From assembly GCA_021234155.1 (NCBI GenBank), contig JAJEKV010000021.1, forward strand, positions 13,389,760 to 13,453,759: DNA of 64,000 nt. The letters run 5' to 3'. A model generated the notes under the pieces. It was not told where the DNA came from. It searched no databases and saw only the letters and a program-made list of their open reading frames with translations. The stretch's first letter is position 1; the number at the start of each line of letters is the position of its first letter. The stretch is from Isoetes taiwanensis (lineage: Eukaryota > Streptophyta > Lycopodiopsida > Isoetales > Isoetaceae). Made by a program: the position numbers and the translations under genes. This document shows positions 11,451-21,991 of the stretch, piece by piece.

Positions 11451-12608
11451 TCAAAGTAAAGATTTCAATCGAGCTAACCGTGCATGAAATGACCTTACAA
11501 CAATAACTGGTATTTCAGCAGTTGTCTGACTTCCTTGCAGTTTGCTTTTTATTTCTTCCCAATTAGGATTGATTGTCATAGTTATGAAGAAACTAGAGTG
11601 CCCTTTTGCACGAGCAATCTGAACACTGCACCACCGTTTACAGCCAAGGAATAATGCAGGTAAATGCATATTGTCACTTTCATGAGCATCCTCTGCATAG
11701 TCAATATCGCTGCATATACACTGCCTTTTATATCCATGAGTTGCTATAAAATTCAAATGTTCTTCCTCTACTCTAAAATACATGTCAACGAGATATTCAT
11801 TCGTCAAGCGGCCAAGTTGTGAAAATCGGTGCTCTTGCATTAATCGGCATCTATACCAATCTATTTGAGATAAATGTAACTCATTATCCGGGCTCCAGCC
11901 AGGAATACTATACGGGAATAATAGAGGATATTGTAATGGCTCATACAATGGGTCCAAAATGCTCATATATACTGGTCTACTGTCATTGTGAAGCCATAAG
12001 ATTGCTGACTTGGGCTTAACTGTAACACTGTTGTGGGCATGAATTATGGCAGCTACAACGCCCTCATCGACAAAACCATTTATTGTTAGCAGACCAGTTT
12101 GCATGTGTCTGCCCTTCATATATTGTAAGGACTTGGAAAATGGGTTAACTATGCTTAGAACAGAGCCAACTTGGACAACCCATGCAAGTGGCACTAGGTT
12201 AGCTGCTGCAATGGTGGAATGTTCAGCACTGTCATGCAAGTACCAATGCAGAGGCTGTGATGGCTTTGATGTTTGGAATATTTGATAATCTATACGTCCC
12301 ATAATAGCAACAGATGATGGAACTTTGAGCGTCATAAATTGCCCGCTCACACCCAATGCAGTAAGGCAAAATAAGCGGTTTACCCGTCTGCTCAGGAAAC
12401 TGAAGTTCGCTACGTCATATAATTTTTGAAGAGGACTAGGAATTGGCGGCAAGCGATTCAAGATGTGCTTTCCATTATTGCAGCACACTCCAGCCTTTTC
12501 ATCACGTAATAATGCTGCACTACAATGTGGACATGTTTTTGACAATGCAAAGCGATGATAGGGGGAATGTTTTTTAGAAACGTCCATTGCTGCAGCTCTT
12601 GCTGCCAA
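11451..12608 (-). pseudogene. Helitron Rep, N-terminal Helitron-like domain (broken copy)
   Basis: This 385-codon open segment encodes the N-terminal Helitron_like_N domain. It includes a Cys pair region CPHCSAALLRDEKAG with CC(N)NG, then LPPIPSPLQKLY, LSRRVNRLFCLTALG, GRIDYQIF, LHWYLHDS, AILWLHNDSRPVYMSILDPLYEPLQYP, a region ending DIDYAED, and FFITMTINPNWEEIKSKL. It matches the plus-strand Helitron Rep (30094-33102) colinearly. It ends in a stop at 11451 just before the HUH block, which continues in another frame. Confidence 0.88.
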
Positions 12609-13330
12609 AAGGAACTTGCATCACTACTGTTGACCACAGGATGCTTAATAACTCTATCAGGGCTACACGAGTTCACGCAGCTACCTTCATAGACTTGCAA
12701 AGTATAGGTATCTTTTGTATAAAAGGAATTTTTACTGAAGCTAAAGGCTTGATCACACATTCATGGCATTTCCTGCATGATCTAACCAGCCAACACATGA
12801 AATCACAATGTTGAGTGAATGTAATTAACTTACATTATTGTTCCTAGGCTTTGAGTCAATTGTAACACGATTAGGACCATCATACTGCGCATATGATCCT
12901 GGTGCATCTTGGCGTGCAGCATTGTCAATTACAGGGTCCTTTGCTGTAGCGTCGAATGCTTCATTCTCACATTCATGCCTGCCGTATTTCTTTCGCAGTT
13001 GCAAACTTGCTTGCTTTTACACTCTCGCCACACTCACTACTGCCTTTAACACTAGCACACTGAGCTGGGCTCACATCATTGATGGAAAACTAGCAAGCTC
13101 TATGTCCATTTCCTGACCAAGTTATTTATTTTCAATTGCATGCCTCATCACAAATCTCTAGCAAGCAATATATCCAGAACAGAATGCACACTATATAGCC
13201 TACTTACATTATAGTCTGCAAAATCTGAAGCCGTTGCCATTTTGCAAGACAGGGATGCCATTGTGCTGCTCTTGCTTTTGCGTGTTTTAGATCGCCTCTT
13301 TTTAACTCTAGATTTCGTGATGTACACCTT
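12609..13330 (-). pseudogene. Helitron N-terminal extension and 5' region, decayed
   Basis: Upstream of the conserved domain on the minus strand are short basic and polar frames. One near 13206-13330 is rich in Lys/Arg/Ser (VKKRRSKTRKSKSST) and is followed by a consensus donor GTAAGT near 13205. This matches the basic, repetitive N-terminal extension of the other copy only in character. The Helitron 5' terminus was not found. Confidence 0.4.
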
Positions 13331-13550
13331 ATCTACAGAAAACTTCAATGCATGCGGCCGATTCGCTGTGTAGCTACGGAAATGGTGAAGTCTGTATTCA
13401 ATGCATATGGCAAAACCGGCATATGGCAAAACCGGCAAGCTTGGTAAACCGGCAAGCTTGCTATAGATGTTACAAAAAGTCGATTGGAAAAGGTTTTGCA
13501 AAAGGTCGATTAAAAAAGGTTGTACTAAAGATGTATGGCTATAAAGGAAG

Positions 13551-13602
13551 GCAAAATACCTAATTATTCAAGAAGCGCAAAATACCTAATTATTCAAGAG
13601 CT
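13551..13602. repeat. 26-bp tandem duplication upstream of the F-box gene
   Basis: GCAAAATACCTAATTATTCA occurs at 13551 and 13577. A second small duplication (CATATGGCAAAACCGG, and CCGGCAAGCTTG) lies at 13403-13460. Both lie within 230 bp upstream of the F-box start codon, so they are in its promoter or 5' untranslated region. Confidence 0.7.
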
Positions 13603-13635
13603 TCTAAAACTGCAGAGAGGAGAGGGGGCCAGAAT

Positions 13636-14373
13636 ATGTCTGGAGGAGAGCTGCCATTTGACATCTTGGAAAAAATCCTTCTCAAGGTGGAGGATCCTGC
13701 TGATTTAGCTAGGTTATCTTTGGTCTCAAAATGTTGGTATAAGCTTATCTTCTCCGATTTCTTTTGGAAGATGCAACCTGCATCATCTTCTAAGGTATGT
13801 TGTTTTTTGGATGAGGATCATCTTTTTTCTTTCCCTAAATCCTTCCACGAAGAGTTGAGAATGAGAAAATTAAGTGCATCAGGTTTGGACTGTAAAGTCG
13901 TTTCTTATCACAGCTTCTCTTCTGGCCTTGTATGCCTATGCATTAACCGCAATCAGATATATGAGATACATATATATGATCCATTTATGTTGCATACTCC
14001 CAGACACATTTTGTTCCCTATGGATTTTCTACAGCCTGAAGAAAGAATTTGCAGTATGTGCTTCAATGCAGATTCATCAAGTGAAAACTATAGTCTAATC
14101 CTTGCCGTGTTCTTAAGAAGTGCTATGCAACTTTCTATTGTGTTTTATAATTCGAGCACAGTTAAGTGGAGCAGAAGCAGATCTTTTGATGGCAATTTTT
14201 ATGATGATTTTGGGTGCATGGGAAAAGATGAAGTAAGCATGTGTTATGTCCAGGATTCCGTGTGTTTTCTGGAAGATTTATTTGAACCTCCTAATTCTTA
14301 TAGATATGGCATAGCAAGGTACCATATCCCTACACAGAAAAACTTGTATATATATCAAATGATATATTTATAG
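13636..14373 (+). CDS. F-box protein, possibly truncated
   Basis: The 245-codon frame starts with a textbook F-box: LPFDILEKILLKVEDPADLARLSLVSKCW at residues 6-34, followed by YKLIFSDFFW. F-box proteins are substrate receptors of SCF ubiquitin ligases and bind SKP1 through this motif. The rest (residues 50-245) has the alternating hydrophobic pattern of an F-box-associated or kelch-like beta-propeller (SFSSGLVCL, YEIHIYDPF and VKWSRSR turns), but only about half the usual length; such plant proteins are often 350-420 residues. The frame ends in an AT-rich run (KNLYIYQMIYL) next to hairpin-rich sequence, suggesting truncation by an insertion or an unspliced intron. The start is chosen because the F-box follows it directly. 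Confidence 0.75.
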   Translation: MSGGELPFDILEKILLKVEDPADLARLSLVSKCWYKLIFSDFFWKMQPASSSKVCCFLDEDHLFSFPKSFHEELRMRKLSASGLDCKVVSYHSFSSGLVCLCINRNQIYEIHIYDPFMLHTPRHILFPMDFLQPEERICSMCFNADSSSENYSLILAVFLRSAMQLSIVFYNSSTVKWSRSRSFDGNFYDDFGCMGKDEVSMCYVQDSVCFLEDLFEPPNSYRYGIARYHIPTQKNLYIYQMIYL

Positions 14374-15121
14374 GTATATCGGATGGGGGGCATCGCCTTT
14401 AGGTGTATATAGACACCAATCCTGGCCGTCCAAATCTTGAGGTGGCGCACTTATAGCCCTCAGATTTGATGGGGGCATGCATGAGCATGCATAGGGCATG
14501 CACCCCATGCCTGAGCCTTCGGATATTGGGCAGTTAAATCTTGCCCGTTGATTTATGCTCAAAAGAAGGTGCAAAGAATTTGCACCACAGTTAATAGGGA
14601 GGGTGAGGTGGCGCGTAAGCAATTAAGCATTTATTTTTATAATTTTGAGTTGGCATCATTTATTAATATAAACGGTGAGGTGGCACCGCATTTATTGTAA
14701 AGATTTCCAGGAAGCACCATTCAGGAGGCACCATAGCCGAGCTTGCTATCATTTTTCTTTGCCACTTTGAGGCATAGCCGGTGGGTTACAGTGTATTTGA
14801 AGCTTTGAGAAACAAGGATATGTGTTCGAGAAGTTTGCCGCCCTTCCGGAACGCCGCGAGCAAGCCTCTAAAACTGTGGGCGATTTCCTAAAGGCACTCC
14901 GGCCAAGCAGAAGTACATGCATAGCAGACTGTCCTTCAAATTGAAATTTATGTTCTTCCTTTCCGACATTCTGAGGCATGCAGCATGCTTGCCATAGTAG
15001 TAGTATTAGTTATCATTTGAGCTAGAAAGGTAAAGGATTATGCCTTCGAACTGAAAAGAGCTTATTTCTTCATATGATCATATTCATCTTCAGCTGATCT
15101 TTTATTAGTTCGGAGGCAGCA
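14374..15121. other. Hairpin-rich intergenic sequence
   Basis: No gene is supported. The region 14469-14505 contains GCATGC palindromes that can form a stem capped by GGGG/CCCC. The phrase TGGCCGTCCAAATCTTGAGG near 14424 resembles the GGCCGTCCATCT hairpins at 56.4 kb and is typical of plant non-autonomous elements. This may be a small element that cut off the F-box gene. Confidence 0.4.
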
Positions 15122-15126
15122 CTACT
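15122..15126. other. Target-site duplication of the copia element, left copy
   Basis: CTACT here is repeated at 19971-19975 immediately outside the right LTR. A 5-bp duplication is standard for Ty1/copia integrase. Confidence 0.92.
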
Positions 15127-15381
15127 TGTGAAAGCAACAACAAGAACGAGTATACAATGGAAAACGACTGATCTATTGATGCAGGAGTTTGGACTAAATA
15201 CAATGAGCTCCTTGGAGCGAATCATGAAACGAACAGGCAATAAAGGAGCAACATGAAACGAACAGGCAACCATAATAGAGCAAACAGAATAGCAACGGAT
15301 CTGCATGTCTTCTCCTGGATCAGGAGAATGACGTGGCGATCTCTTGTACATGCCAAGTGTCAGGCTGTGATGTCTTCAACA
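15127..15381 (-). repeat. 3' LTR of the copia element
   Basis: 255 bp, apparently identical to 19716-19970. It contains an internal direct repeat CATGAAACGAACAGGCAA (twice, about 29 bp apart). The pol reading frame ends inside it at 15360. Confidence 0.93.
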
Positions 15382-16247
15382 CTCCCCCCCAAGCCTGATA
15401 CAAAACAGGAAATGCCAAGGGCCTCACGATGTTTGATAAACAGATCACGACCAAGTGCTTTAGTGAAACCATCGGCTAGCATTTGACTAGTAGGAATGTA
15501 GCCAAGCTGAACTAAACCCTCTTCAATTTGTTGACGAATGTAATGAAAATGAATAGGTATGTGATTAGTCCTGGTTCGATGAGCAGGGTTCTGAGCCATA
15601 TTGATAGCACTCATGTTGTCAATCCAGACTGAAATAGGATGCTCAACATGATCCATGACAAAATGAATGAGTCGATCATATGCTACCAGATCGCGAGCGC
15701 CATGAGAGAGGGCCAAATACTCAGCTTCAGCCGAAGACCGTGCAACAGTGGATTGCTTGCGGGTGATCCAACCTATCAGGCCACCATGTAACAGAAAACA
15801 ACAGCCTGTAGTAGATCTACCAGCAGAGTTTGTGCCATAACTAGCATCCACAAAGAGAGTAAGCTGGGAATACGAACCAGGGGAGTAAAGAAGGCCATGG
15901 TTTGGGGTAGCTTGAAGATAGCGAAGAATGCGTTTGGCAAGGTTCCAGTGGTATTCAGTGAATTTGTCATTGAATTGGCTGAGTGTAATGACAACAAAGG
16001 AGAGATCGGGACGAGTGCAAATCATTAGATACATTAGAGTGCCAATGAGAGATCGAAAAGGAAGATCAGGAGATGGGCCATGAATGGGAGAGTCGGCAAA
16101 AAGGGAAAGATGGGTTTCCATGGGAGTGCAGACAGGCCGGGCATCTTGCATGTGAAAACGGCGGAGAATCTCCCTGATATACAGGTTTTGATGTAAGTGA
16201 AGAGTACGATGTGGGCGATTTCGGTGAATATGCAGACAAGAAAAAAC
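15360..16247 (-). pseudogene. Copia pol, end of reverse transcriptase and RNase H (frame-shifted 3' part)
   Basis: Continues the polyprotein after a frame break near 16232-16247. It encodes the RT thumb/connection (HIHRNRPHRTLHLHQN, VCTPMETHLSL, SLIGTLMYLMICTRPDLSF) and then RNase H with LFVDASYGTNSAGRSTTGCC, SSAEAEYLALSHGARDL and IDNMSAINMAQNP, giving the D, E, D acidic residues. The frame ends at 15360 within the 3' LTR. The first Met of this frame, at 16259, is not a translation start. An indel of one or two bases in or beside the T-rich run before the KYLGD motif separates it from the main ORF. Confidence 0.9.
15382..15393 (-). other. Polypurine tract
   Basis: The minus strand reads a purine run with seven G residues directly against the 3' LTR. 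This is the expected primer for plus-strand DNA synthesis. Confidence 0.85.
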
Positions 16248-19200
16248 TAGCATCACCAAGATACTTCATCGGAAATGATGAGAGGTGTTCATGAATGTCT
16301 TGAGCGAGCGGGCGAGGATGGCCAATTATGAGCATATCGTCAACATAGAGAAGAACAAGAATGATAGAGCGAGAGGTGCGACGAAGGTAAACGTTGAATT
16401 CAGTAGGAGAGCAGGTGAACTGGAGGTTTTGAAGGACGGAATCAAATTTTTGAAACCAAGCACGGGAAGCTTGTTTCAAACCATAAATGGCCTTCTTGAG
16501 ATGGCAGACATGATGTGGAAACTGAGGATCTTCAAAGCCTGGGGGCTGTCGCATAAAAACTTCTTCTTGCAGGTCACCATGAAGAAAAGCGGTCTGGACA
16601 TCCAATTGAATAATTTCCCAATCGTTTTGAGCAGCAAGAGCGAGGATGGTGCGAAGGCTGGTCATGTGGATAACAGGGGAGTAAGTTTCATCGTAGTCTA
16701 CGCCATGAATTTGAGTAAACCCTCTGGCGACTAATCTGGCTTTGTATCTATCCAAAGTACCATCAGCTTTGTATTTCTTGGAGAGAACCCATTTGGAATC
16801 AACAATGGGCCGCCCTGGAGGTAGAGGAACAAGATTCCAAACATGATTGATGTGCATGGAATTGAGCTCAACTTGAGCAGCAGTATGCCAAAAGGAGGCT
16901 TCTGGACTGTTGAGAGCAGCATGAATACTAGGAGGTTGATCGAAAGTGGCCAAGCAAATCCATTCAGCGAGGCTGACTTCAGCATTTTCAATAACTTTCA
17001 AGGAAGGTTTGCGGGTTCTTTGGCTACGGGTAAGGGGAATTGGAGGTGGGTGCAATGCTTCTTGAGCAGGAAACGAATCAGAGGCAATGGGTGCAGGTGG
17101 ATGGGAACCAGAAGGAGAATGATCAGCGGGTAAATCTTCAAAAGGAGTGGGCGGAGGTGGAGTTTCAGAAATGGATGCATGGGCTAACCGGGCTGCTTCC
17201 TGATCTAGGAAGGACTCTGGAGGATCAGAAACGAGGAGCTCCCAATCAATGAAGTCTGCATTCTCAATCTGCCCTGGGATGCTAAACTCATCAAAATGAA
17301 CATCAGTACTTACAAGAACTCGATTTGTAGCAGGATCCCAGCACTTGTATCCTTTATGGTTGGAAGAATACCCAACAAAACGGCACTGCATGCTTTTGTC
17401 TGCAAATTTAGATCTGAGATCTTTTGGTACCTGGACATATACCGTGCACCCAAATACTCGAAGATGAGAGACATCAGCCTTTGTCCCAAACCAAGCTTCA
17501 TGAGGTGTAGAATCAGGAACTGCTACTGTAGGGGAAAGATTCTGGGTGTGAACAGCAACTGCAACAGCTTCTTCCCAAAACGTCCTATCCAAATGTCCCT
17601 GGATGAGAATACTCTTGGCAGCCTCACATATGGTGCGATTTTTCCTTTCGGCGACCCCATTCTGTTGAGGAGTGTGGCGAGTGGTATATTGCCGGTGAAT
17701 ACCAGCTTGTTGACAAAGATCTTGAAAAAGATTGCTGATATATTCACCACCACCATCTGTGCGTAAGCATTTGATGGTTCTACCAGTTTGATTCTCTGCT
17801 GCTGCTTTAAACATCTTGAAAGCTTCCAAGGCATGGCTCTTCCGCTTTAAAAAATAAATGATCACACGGCGGCTGTGATCATCAATGAAAGAGACATAAT
17901 ATTTGCTGCCAGTGTGACCAAGAACCTCCATGGGGCCACATAAGTCCGAGTGAACCAGCTCTAAGATTGCATCTGCTCGATGCCCAACAGCAGCAAAGGT
18001 GCGACGTGCATGCTTGCCAAGCATACATGCATGACAAATACCAAGGTCAGCAGAAGGTAAAGAAGGAATGCCTGAGACAAGATGTCGGTGTGCCAAAACC
18101 CGAAGACTCTTGATGTTGAGGTGTGCAAAACGACGGTGCCATAGCATCAGAGGGCACCGAGAAGCTTCTGTGAGAAAACTTTGATGTGTTGGAAGAATAG
18201 GGATCTCATAAAGGTTCCCAACCCTGCTGCCTTGTGCAATGGGAGAGCCCGAAACAACAACATCTTTAGGAAATAGTAATACTGAATCAGAGGTAAAAAA
18301 AGTGAACATTCCTTGGTCAGCCAATTTTGCAACAGATAATAGGTTCTTGCGCAGGCTGGGAACAAGCAGAGCATTGGGAAGATCTGCAACGGACCCATGA
18401 AGAAGAGGAAGACGAAAATTGCCTTTTCCAGTGACCTCGATTTGAGCAGTTGAGCCTAATTGCACACCACCATGAATGGGTAGACAATCCACAAGAAATT
18501 CAGGGCGATTCACCATAATAGATGTACAAGCAGAGTCTACAGTGAGAACAGATGAATCCATAGAATCTCGAACTGAGATATCCGGAGGGGTATCTGCAAG
18601 ACATGCTTCTTCGTCTATGTAGACAACTTCAGAAATGCAGGCCGGAGGAGTATCTGCAAGATATGCTTCTGCGTCTATGTAGACAACTTCAGAAATACAG
18701 GCTTCTTCCAAGAGACAATTCTCCTCTGTAAGAGTTAAGGCTTCAACCATATGGGCAGATTCATCTGGTTTCTTGGCATTGGAAGTAGGAGTGTCAGAAT
18801 TATGCTTGGCAGAATTAGAAGCATAAGAATTTGAAGAGGATGATCTTCGATATGGCTTCTTTGGGACATTCATGTGCATAATGTCCAAAGCCCATGCAAT
18901 TTTAAGACCGATCTTTCCGAGAGGTGTGCCATCACGAGCAAGAGGAGGCTTTCGATTTTGAGGATTGGATGGTTGCCTTGCTTGTGCAACATATGCCTGC
19001 TCAGGCTTGTGGTGATCACCACGTTGCTTGTGCATAAGAGATATCTCCACCAGATCTTCAACAATGTCATCCCAAGTTGCTGTTTTCCTAGAGGTCATCA
19101 TGAGTTCCACAGTATGCGTCCAGCTGGATGGAAGAGAAGTGTATAGACGTAACTTCTTCTGGGGATTGGAAAGAGCATGATCTGGTCCAGCATTGGCTAG

Positions 19201-19641
19201 TTGATCAAACTTCTCTTGAAGTTTGGCGACATGGAGACGAATATCCTGACCATCTTGGAATTTTAGGTTTTCCAATTCTTGGTGAATCTGCAGTATTTCT
19301 ACCTCAGATCGCATACCATAGCGGGCCTTGAGAAAATCCCAGAGATTCTGGCTGCCTTTATCTAATTCCCCAGCGACTACTTGCAGTACATTCTTGGAAA
19401 GACACAAAGCAAGACAAGCTACTGCCTTGCTATCTTTCTGTTTCCATAGCAGAAGATCCTTCTGTTGGGCTGGATCATCTGCCTTCGTGATTTTAGGTCG
19501 TGGCTCACTGCCATCGACTACCTCCCATAGCATTTCAGCCTTCAAATACAATGTTACCATTCTTCTCCATCCATCGTAGCCTTTGCCATCAAAGGCTTGG
19601 GGTCGCAAAAGAGCCATACTGGAATTCAACGCAGTTGCCAT
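16232..19641 (-). CDS. Copia Gag-Pol polyprotein, main frame
   Basis: This frame encodes Gag, protease, integrase and most of the reverse transcriptase; in frame it remains open to 16066. The start Met at 19641 lies about 60 bp inside the primer-binding site. Gag spans residues 1-300 (AFDGKGYDGWRRMV, LWDFLKARYG). Protease is near residue 370 as VDSACTSIM, where the usual D-S-G is D-S-A. Integrase, about 500-760, has an H-H-C-C site (HRRFAHLN with CHACMLGKH) and the DDE core (HSDLCGPM, FIDDHSRR, QQNGVAERKNR). RT begins near 960 (WVLSKKYKADGTLDRYKAR, QLDVQTAFLHG, YVDDMLI). The Gag zinc knuckle is out of frame (see 18863-18902). A 20-residue tandem repeat lies between Gag and protease. Confidence 0.92.
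18588..18703. repeat. 60-bp in-frame tandem duplication in the copia polyprotein
   Basis: Two units encode ACISEVVYIDAEAYLADTPP and ACISEVVYIDEEACLADTPP just upstream of the protease. The length is a multiple of three, so the frame is kept. It lengthens the Gag-protease linker. Confidence 0.85.
18863..18902 (-). other. Out-of-frame Gag zinc knuckle
   Basis: Read one frame off the polyprotein, this segment encodes NCMGFGHYAHECP, the C-x4-H-x4-C end of a CCHC zinc knuckle. In the polyprotein frame it reads KIAWALDIMHMNVP, with no Cys or CCHC pattern. Upstream and downstream both fit the main frame, so two small compensating indels bracket the knuckle: one near 18902-18912 and an extra A in the AAAG run near 18860. 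Confidence 0.7.
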
Positions 19642-19703
19642 AATAGGACTCGTCCTTGGTGCACAGGATCTCTCTTGATATCACAGATTCAATCAAGAGC
19701 TGT

Positions 19704-19715
19704 GCTCTGATACCA
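19704..19715 (-). other. Primer-binding site of the copia element
   Basis: The minus strand reads TGGTATCAGAGC directly against the 5' LTR. This matches the 3' end of plant initiator-methionine tRNA. Confidence 0.93.
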
Positions 19716-19970
19716 TGTGAAAGCAACAACAAGAACGAGTATACAATGGAAAACGACTGATCTATTGATGCAGGAGTTTGGACTAAATACAATGAGCTCC
19801 TTGGAGCGAATCATGAAACGAACAGGCAATAAAGGAGCAACATGAAACGAACAGGCAACCATAATAGAGCAAACAGAATAGCAACGGATCTGCATGTCTT
19901 CTCCTGGATCAGGAGAATGACGTGGCGATCTCTTGTACATGCCAAGTGTCAGGCTGTGATGTCTTCAACA
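19716..19970 (-). repeat. 5' LTR of the copia element
   Basis: 255 bp with TG...CA ends, apparently identical to 15127-15381. It should carry the element's promoter; no TATA box stood out. Confidence 0.93.
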
Positions 19971-19975
19971 CTACT
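19971..19975. other. Target-site duplication of the copia element, right copy
   Basis: CTACT, matching 15122-15126. Confidence 0.92.
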
Positions 19976-20179
19976 CACGTCCGTTTTTATGGTTGCAACA
20001 GTAAGCTGGCTTTATTTTTCATGTCTCTGCATTCTAGAACGAAAACTAGCACTGACTTCAATTTCTGTAGGATGCTGAACAATTAAATGTACAATAAGCT
20101 TGTTTCTGAAGATTGCCCTTTTGTTTACTGAATACGCAGAGCCAGGGGAGGGTATTATGATCTGCATAGCTTTGAAAAT

Positions 20180-20743
20180 ATGGCGAATCAGAGCGACGGG
20201 AACACTATAAACTGGTCGCATTCATCAAATTCAACACATCTTCCACCTAAGAACCGAACTCTTACATCTATTCCATATGATTCAACTAACAACGGAAGCT
20301 GGGGAGGCTTCCCTTATAACAAACAGCAGCATCAACGTACAACATCAGCAAGCTTTGCTCATATGCAGGCACCATGGTTAGATCATGATATGGCCGAAAC
20401 TCAGGCAAAACAATCCATCCACCATCGTCGTGCAGCTCATGTCTATGTTTGGGGACATGGGTTCTGTTCATAAGCAGCAAAATCAGAGGTGTGCCCATCA
20501 AAGAAAAAAACTCCTGGTTCAACTCCTGAAACTCTGTCTACTCCTTCTGATAGTAACAGCGGCAATGAGATGTCTGATGAAGATGCAAGAGCTGGGGAAT
20601 TAAATCCTCCTAAGAGTGAATCTGAAATCCAGAGTACAAATCAAAGTGAAGGCCCTGTTACCAATGTGGTTTTGAAAGCACAACCGACTCCCTTTTCAAA
20701 CCAACTTGATCCCAGTATGGACCCCAAACGAGCAAAACGGTAA
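20180..20743 (+). pseudogene. bZIP transcription factor, 5' part (group E/I-like), with an in-frame stop
   Basis: The frame from ATG 20180 reads a plant bZIP N-terminus with THLPPKNRTLTSIPYD, APWLDHDMAETQ and SIHHRRAAH, resembling the HHRRSxSD block of group E and I bZIPs. A TAA at 20471 interrupts it. The same frame then resumes with KKKTPGSTPETLSTPSDSNS, an acidic stretch and DPSMDPKRAKR, the start of a bZIP basic region. It ends exactly at a consensus donor (AACG|GTAAGT at about 20743), where bZIP genes often have an intron. I could not find the next exon (N-x7-R plus leucine zipper) in the following 3 kb. A broken gene is most likely, although a missed short intron around the TAA is possible. 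Confidence 0.6.
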
Positions 20744-21991
20744 GTACATTGCTATATTCTTACAGTGAGGGTAGGGCAAGTCCTATGAAATAATTTGTTC
20801 TCTTAATCCTGAGGCAACGTTTATTTCATTGTTTGTTTCATTGTATACAAGAAATAATGATGGGACAGGGAGTTGGAGGCATGGACTATCATCTTAATCT
20901 CAATTATATGGATGTTCGGCTTGCCACTTATATTTGGCAAATGCTTATAGGTGCCAAAGAAATGCTCCGACAGAGTAGGATAAACGTCTCGTATTCTTCC
21001 ATAATAAATATCTTCTTTACGATTGGTTTGAAACTATCCTAAACCTGTACATCACATTGGGATGGCCGTAGACGTGACCTTTCGTGTTGAATAATTAAAG
21101 GTACGTGTGATTTGCATTTCGTTTGCATTTCGTTCTGGGATTGTATTTTTTGTGCCTCCTGGTTGATTTAGTGCCTCATATATTGCTGTGGTCTGCATTT
21201 TGCTGACACCCGAATATGTATCTGCTTGGAGCGTTTATTAATTAACTTTGTTTGCTACTTTGTGTTATTTATATTATATTCTAGAATGTTAAATCTACTG
21301 AGCATGCACTTCTCAAACTGTCTGTAGCATTTTTTGAGAAATTATCAAAGGGTCTTTCATGATGCACTGGCATGTATGCATTTTTGGTGCTCTATAAGTG
21401 CATATTGCACATGCTTAAAACGACTATAAAAAAGGACCATTGGTATCCAACCAATTGTGTTGCATCTGTTTGAACAGCTTACATATTCATTATTATCGTG
21501 CTGAATAATTGTGTTCTTTAGTTAGAGGTATTGAAATAGTGTTCAGGGGATTTGTTCTACTGAAGTGGAGGTATTTTCAAGGTTGGAACATATACAACGT
21601 GTATTTATTTTAAGTTTGTATCCTCTAAAGATGTCATTTCGAGGGTCTACTCAGAAGGCTTAGATGTTTTGATTATAAAGTAGAGAAAGTCTTGAAGAAC
21701 ACAAGGTAACACTGTATGTTCTTGCAGACCTAGTCAGGGCACGGCAGTGCAGAACTACCTACGGACGTGTACAAAAAATAGGTAAATCCCATGGTGGTAC
21801 ACATAGAACAAGCCTATAGGCAAGCGAGCGTTTGAAAAAAAGAGGTGATTTATTTTGCAGGCACTGGTGAGCAGCCATTTGCTGCAAACTCAAATGGGAA
21901 GATTACGTAAAATTCCTGGAACTCCATGGGTGTTTATGCTGTAGGTGTGCATAACTATTGACATGAACTTGCACTGTTTTTTCTTCCACTC
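20744..21991. other. Intron-like or intergenic sequence, no gene seen
   Basis: This follows the splice donor of the bZIP fragment. It is AT-rich with short frames only. The ORF at 20833-21042 has no recognisable domain. No basic-region or zipper exon was found. Confidence 0.4.

Larger units (their letters stand above)
15127..19970 (-). mobile_element. Ty1/copia LTR retrotransposon, recent insertion
   Basis: A 4,844-bp element in minus orientation. The 255-bp LTRs (15127-15381 and 19716-19970) begin TGTGAAAGC and end CTTCAACA and appear identical base for base. The right LTR is followed inward by the primer-binding site TGGTATCAGAGC (minus strand). The left LTR is preceded by a polypurine tract reading CTTGGGGGGGAG on the minus strand. 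It is flanked by the 5-bp duplication CTACT. The gene order protease, integrase, reverse transcriptase, RNase H is that of copia. It lies about 205 bp upstream of the start codon of the bZIP fragment at 20180. Despite its apparent youth the coding region has frame lesions. Confidence 0.95.

Noticed and set aside
16285-19579. Plus-strand ORFs (for example 16285-16734, 17296-17766) opposite the copia pol
   Set aside because: They are antisense shadows of the intact minus-strand copia reading frame and have no domains.
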